Assembly (NCBI GenBank): GCA_903825285.1
Contig: CAIJZY010000010.1
Span: 1-64,000 of the forward strand
DNA from: an uncultured Opitutia bacterium
GTDB taxonomy: Bacteria; Verrucomicrobiota; Verrucomicrobiia; Opitutales; Opitutaceae
Reading direction: 5' to 3'
DNA: 64,000 nucleotides
Of the stretch, positions 61,452-64,000 are shown piece by piece; within the stretch, counting starts at the first letter, position 1, and each line of letters opens with the position of its first letter. Under the pieces are notes generated by a model that searched no databases, was not told where the DNA came from, and saw only the letters and a list, made by a program, of their open reading frames with translations. Both the position numbers and the translations under genes were made by a program.

Positions 61452-64000
61452 GTGAAACCCCGGACGATCATCGCTGCCGTATTGCTTTCACTTGGCTTGG
61501 GGCTCACGGCACAGGCTCAGTTCGTGTGGTCGGGCAATCACTCCAACGGCGACATCACGAGCATCGTGAATTGGTCTGGTTCCGCGCCCGGTCTCTCGTC
61601 CGGAACTGACAATCTTACGTTCGGCACCTTGTCCGGGCCGGCTAACTTCCAGAGTACGGTCCTCATCACGGAGGATGTCAGTGTCAACAACCTCACCTTC
61701 ACGAACGGGCAGACCTACACGTTCAGCAGCTCGGGATCCTTCCAGCTGACCCTCAACGGAGACATCACCGCGACGTACAGCGGGACCAACGCCCTCACGT
61801 TCGACTCGTCGCTGGGCATCAAGCTCAGCGGCGACCATACCCATTACATCGACGTGGGCGCAGATCAGACGCTGACCCTTGCCGGGACGATCACGGAGAC
61901 CAGCCCCGGGGCCGGCGTGGTGATCAACGGCGGTGAATCCAACACCGGGACCGTCGTGCTCGCCGGGGCCAGCACGTTTTCCGACGGCGTGGAGGTGGAC
62001 GCTGGCACGCTTCTGCTCGGCCGCTCATCGACCTATGACTCCGAGACGCACACTATCACCTCGGGTCCGATCGGCACTGGTTGGCTGGGGATTTACGGTG
62101 GCGCCACTCTCGGCGTGGCGCCTTCGGCTGGCACGATCACCCTGCACAATTCCATCTACCTGGACGGTTACTCGAACCCGGTGAAGATCGACACGTCGAA
62201 CGGCGACCTGGTTCTGCTGGGTGAGATCGACGGTTCCGCCGGCCTCAAGAAAATCGGCTCCGGCAGCCTCACCCTCGGCGGCGACAGTGTCTTTGGCGGC
62301 GGCACCACCCTGCGCTGCGGATCGATCTATCTGGCTTCCACATCATATGAAGGAGACGGCATCGACGGCCCGCTCGGCTACGGCGACCTCAAGATGTACG
62401 ATGGCACCACGCTGGGCGTCTCCTCGCTGGCGACCGGAACCATCGAGCTCTACAACGACATCGCCCTCGACTGCCGCTCCGATACCACCGTCACCTTCGA
62501 CACCGAGTACGGCGACCTCTCGCTCCTCGGCTATATCACCGGTTCCGCCGGAGTCGTTGTCACCGGCGGCAACACCCTGACGCTCACCGGCAGCAATGAC
62601 TTCAGCGGCGGCTTGGAACTGCAATCGGGCACGCTGCTCCTCGGACAGAGCTCCTCGGCCGACGGCTCCGACATCATTTACGGCCCGGTTGGCACCGGCC
62701 AGCTGACCCTCGACGGCGGCAGCAAGCTGGGCGTGGCCACCTCGGCCGAAGGCGCAATCACGCTGCACAATTCCATTTACCTGCAGGATGTTGATTCGGG
62801 CCCCGTGCGGGTCGACACGTCCAACGGCAACATGATCCTGCTGGGCAATATCTTTGGCAACGCCGGCCTGAAGAAGGTCGGCTCCGGCAGCCTGACGCTC
62901 GGCGGCACCGGCGACTTCAGCGGCGGCGTCACGGTCCGCTGTGGCACGCTCTACCTCTCGTCCTCGTCCAATAATTCCGACGGCCTCTACGGCCCCGTGG
63001 GCTCCGGCACCCTGAAGATGTACGACGGCACCACGCTGGGCGTGTCCTCCATGGCCGACTGCCGGATCATCCTCCACAACGACATCGAGCTCGACTGCCG
63101 TGAAGGCACGAACGTCACGTTCGACACCTACTATGGCGACCTGACGCTGAAGGGCTACATCTCCGGCGCCGCGGGTGTCACGGTCACGGGCTCGAACACC
63201 CTGACGTTCACGAACGACAACGACTATTCAGGCAACACGACAATCAGCTCCGACGCCACACTGCAGTTGGGCCGTTGCGGCAGCTCCGGCTCGATCACCG
63301 GCAACGTGGCGAATGACGGCACCCTGATCTTCAACCACAGCAACAACCTCACCTTTAGCGGCAACATCACCGGCGAAGGCATGGTCGTCCAGCAGGGCAG
63401 CGGCACCCTCACTCTGTCGGGCAACAACTCCTACTCCGGCGGCACCAACCTCAACAACGGGACGCTGGTGGTCGGGTCCAACAACGCCCTGGGCAGCGGC
63501 GAGATCTACTTCAACGGCGGCCACCTGGTCATCGGCAACGGCGTCACCTTCACCAACACGCTCGACCTCAGCTCCGGCGGCACGCTCAGCGGCAACGGCA
63601 TCATCGGCTCGCCGGGCATCGTAATCGGCCCGAACGTCATGCTCTCCCCGGGCAATTCGCCGGGCCTGCTGACGTTCAGCAGCGGACTCGCCTGGGGCCC
63701 GGGCGGCACGTATGACTTCCAGGTCCAGACCGCGGGCGGCACGCGCGGCGTCGGCTACGACAGCATCGACGTCACCGGCGGGCTCACCTTCAGCGCCACG
63801 TTCGGCAGCCCCTTCACGCTGAACCTGATCTCCCTGGATATCGGCGGGGCGGCGGGCAACGTGTCGGACTTCAGCTCCTCCAACAGCTATGCGTGGATGA
63901 TCGCCCACTCGGACACGCTGACCGGCTTCAACCCGGCCAATGTCACCATCAATCTCAGCGGCTTCACCAACAGCCTGGGCAGCGGATCGTTCTACCTGAG
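61452..64000 (+). CDS. Autotransporter-associated beta-strand repeat protein (partial)
   Basis: 849 or more residues; the frame is open to the window end with no stop. The GTG start at 61452 gives a signal peptide MKPRTIIAAVLLSLGLGLTA then QAQ; an ATG upstream at 61399 is stopped at once. From about residue 185 it has four units of about 104 residues (start 62004, 62319, 62628, 62943), each with GTLLLG or GTLYLS, then LGV...S and a TFDT or IDTS segment. Units 1 and 3 and units 2 and 4 match best. Typical PATR signature SGNNSYSGGTNLNNGTLVVG (about 63418-63477) follows. The C-terminal anchor is outside the window. Confidence 0.87.
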   Translation, partial: MKPRTIIAAVLLSLGLGLTAQAQFVWSGNHSNGDITSIVNWSGSAPGLSSGTDNLTFGTLSGPANFQSTVLITEDVSVNNLTFTNGQTYTFSSSGSFQLTLNGDITATYSGTNALTFDSSLGIKLSGDHTHYIDVGADQTLTLAGTITETSPGAGVVINGGESNTGTVVLAGASTFSDGVEVDAGTLLLGRSSTYDSETHTITSGPIGTGWLGIYGGATLGVAPSAGTITLHNSIYLDGYSNPVKIDTSNGDLVLLGEIDGSAGLKKIGSGSLTLGGDSVFGGGTTLRCGSIYLASTSYEGDGIDGPLGYGDLKMYDGTTLGVSSLATGTIELYNDIALDCRSDTTVTFDTEYGDLSLLGYITGSAGVVVTGGNTLTLTGSNDFSGGLELQSGTLLLGQSSSADGSDIIYGPVGTGQLTLDGGSKLGVATSAEGAITLHNSIYLQDVDSGPVRVDTSNGNMILLGNIFGNAGLKKVGSGSLTLGGTGDFSGGVTVRCGTLYLSSSSNNSDGLYGPVGSGTLKMYDGTTLGVSSMADCRIILHNDIELDCREGTNVTFDTYYGDLTLKGYISGAAGVTVTGSNTLTFTNDNDYSGNTTISSDATLQLGRCGSSGSITGNVANDGTLIFNHSNNLTFSGNITGEGMVVQQGSGTLTLSGNNSYSGGTNLNNGTLVVGSNNALGSGEIYFNGGHLVIGNGVTFTNTLDLSSGGTLSGNGIIGSPGIVIGPNVMLSPGNSPGLLTFSSGLAWGPGGTYDFQVQTAGGTRGVGYDSIDVTGGLTFSATFGSPFTLNLISLDIGGAAGNVSDFSSSNSYAWMIAHSDTLTGFNPANVTINLSGFTNSLGSGSFYL

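Overview
The window reads as a chromosomal stretch of a high-GC, Gram-negative (diderm) bacterium. The likeliest placement is Verrucomicrobiota, family Opitutaceae. That placement is inferred from gene content and style: a TonB-dependent receptor, a heptose-nucleotide gene, TatA, an autotransporter-type beta-strand repeat protein, a FloA/NfeD pair, a stand-alone nucleoside monophosphate kinase with a long C-terminal extension, a polyphosphate glucokinase, and many CACGAA-type intergenic palindromes. It was not tested by any search. No phage, integrase, insertion sequence, CRISPR array or tRNA gene was found. The 5' end of a 16S rRNA gene lies at the left edge on the minus strand.

Layout. 1-1561: 16S 5' end, boxA leader and a 1.2-kb gene-free spacer with several hairpins. 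1562-6375: accB-accC, prmA, an AraC regulator, purN and a heptose-1-phosphate adenylyltransferase gene. 6453-10145: a xylose-type ABC importer (xylFGH). 10159-13968: dnaJ, grpE, an AsmA-like protein and a mannose-6-phosphate isomerase gene, all minus. 14075-17475: ftsK and a RodZ-like gene. 17497-19508: nfeD-floA-hypothetical operon. 19689-24749: aldose epimerase, Rieske protein, a divergent PhyH/AraC pair, tatA, smr and a lipoprotein phosphodiesterase. 25001-30665: small membrane proteins, an ECF sigma/anti-sigma/PDZ operon, a LysR regulator and an MFS transporter. 30745-38790: U32 protein, GNAT acetyltransferase, a KinB/AlgB-like sensor kinase and sigma-54 regulator pair, and the NMP kinase. 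38919-44089: a small membrane protein and a MacAB-type export operon. 44502-50248: TonB-dependent receptor, a possible cysteine-peptidase-fold protein, and a LytTR regulator with its sensor kinase. 50352-55890: FAD oxidoreductase, polyphosphate glucokinase, SlyD-like isomerase and an M16 peptidase pair. 56222-60734: the conserved ybbP-ybbA|tesA block, interrupted by a GxxExxY gene. 61091-64000: a Cys-rich secreted peptide and the start of a giant repeat protein that runs off the window.

The most distinctive feature is a population of palindromic repeats. Two Pseudomonas-REP-like palindromes lie at 12866-12930 and 20980-21044. A larger family is built from CACGAA, CACGGAA and GGTCC-hairpin modules at 33391-34032, 35844-35969, 52690-53037, 55988-56214, 58751-59353, 60057-60086 and 60845-61003. 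One palindrome lies in frame inside the U32 coding sequence. One pair of inverted arms encloses a PD-(D/E)XK-type GxxExxY gene placed between ybbA and ybbP. This arrangement is the best candidate here for an undescribed repeat-plus-nuclease system. Its mobility is inference; only the architecture is visible in the sequence.
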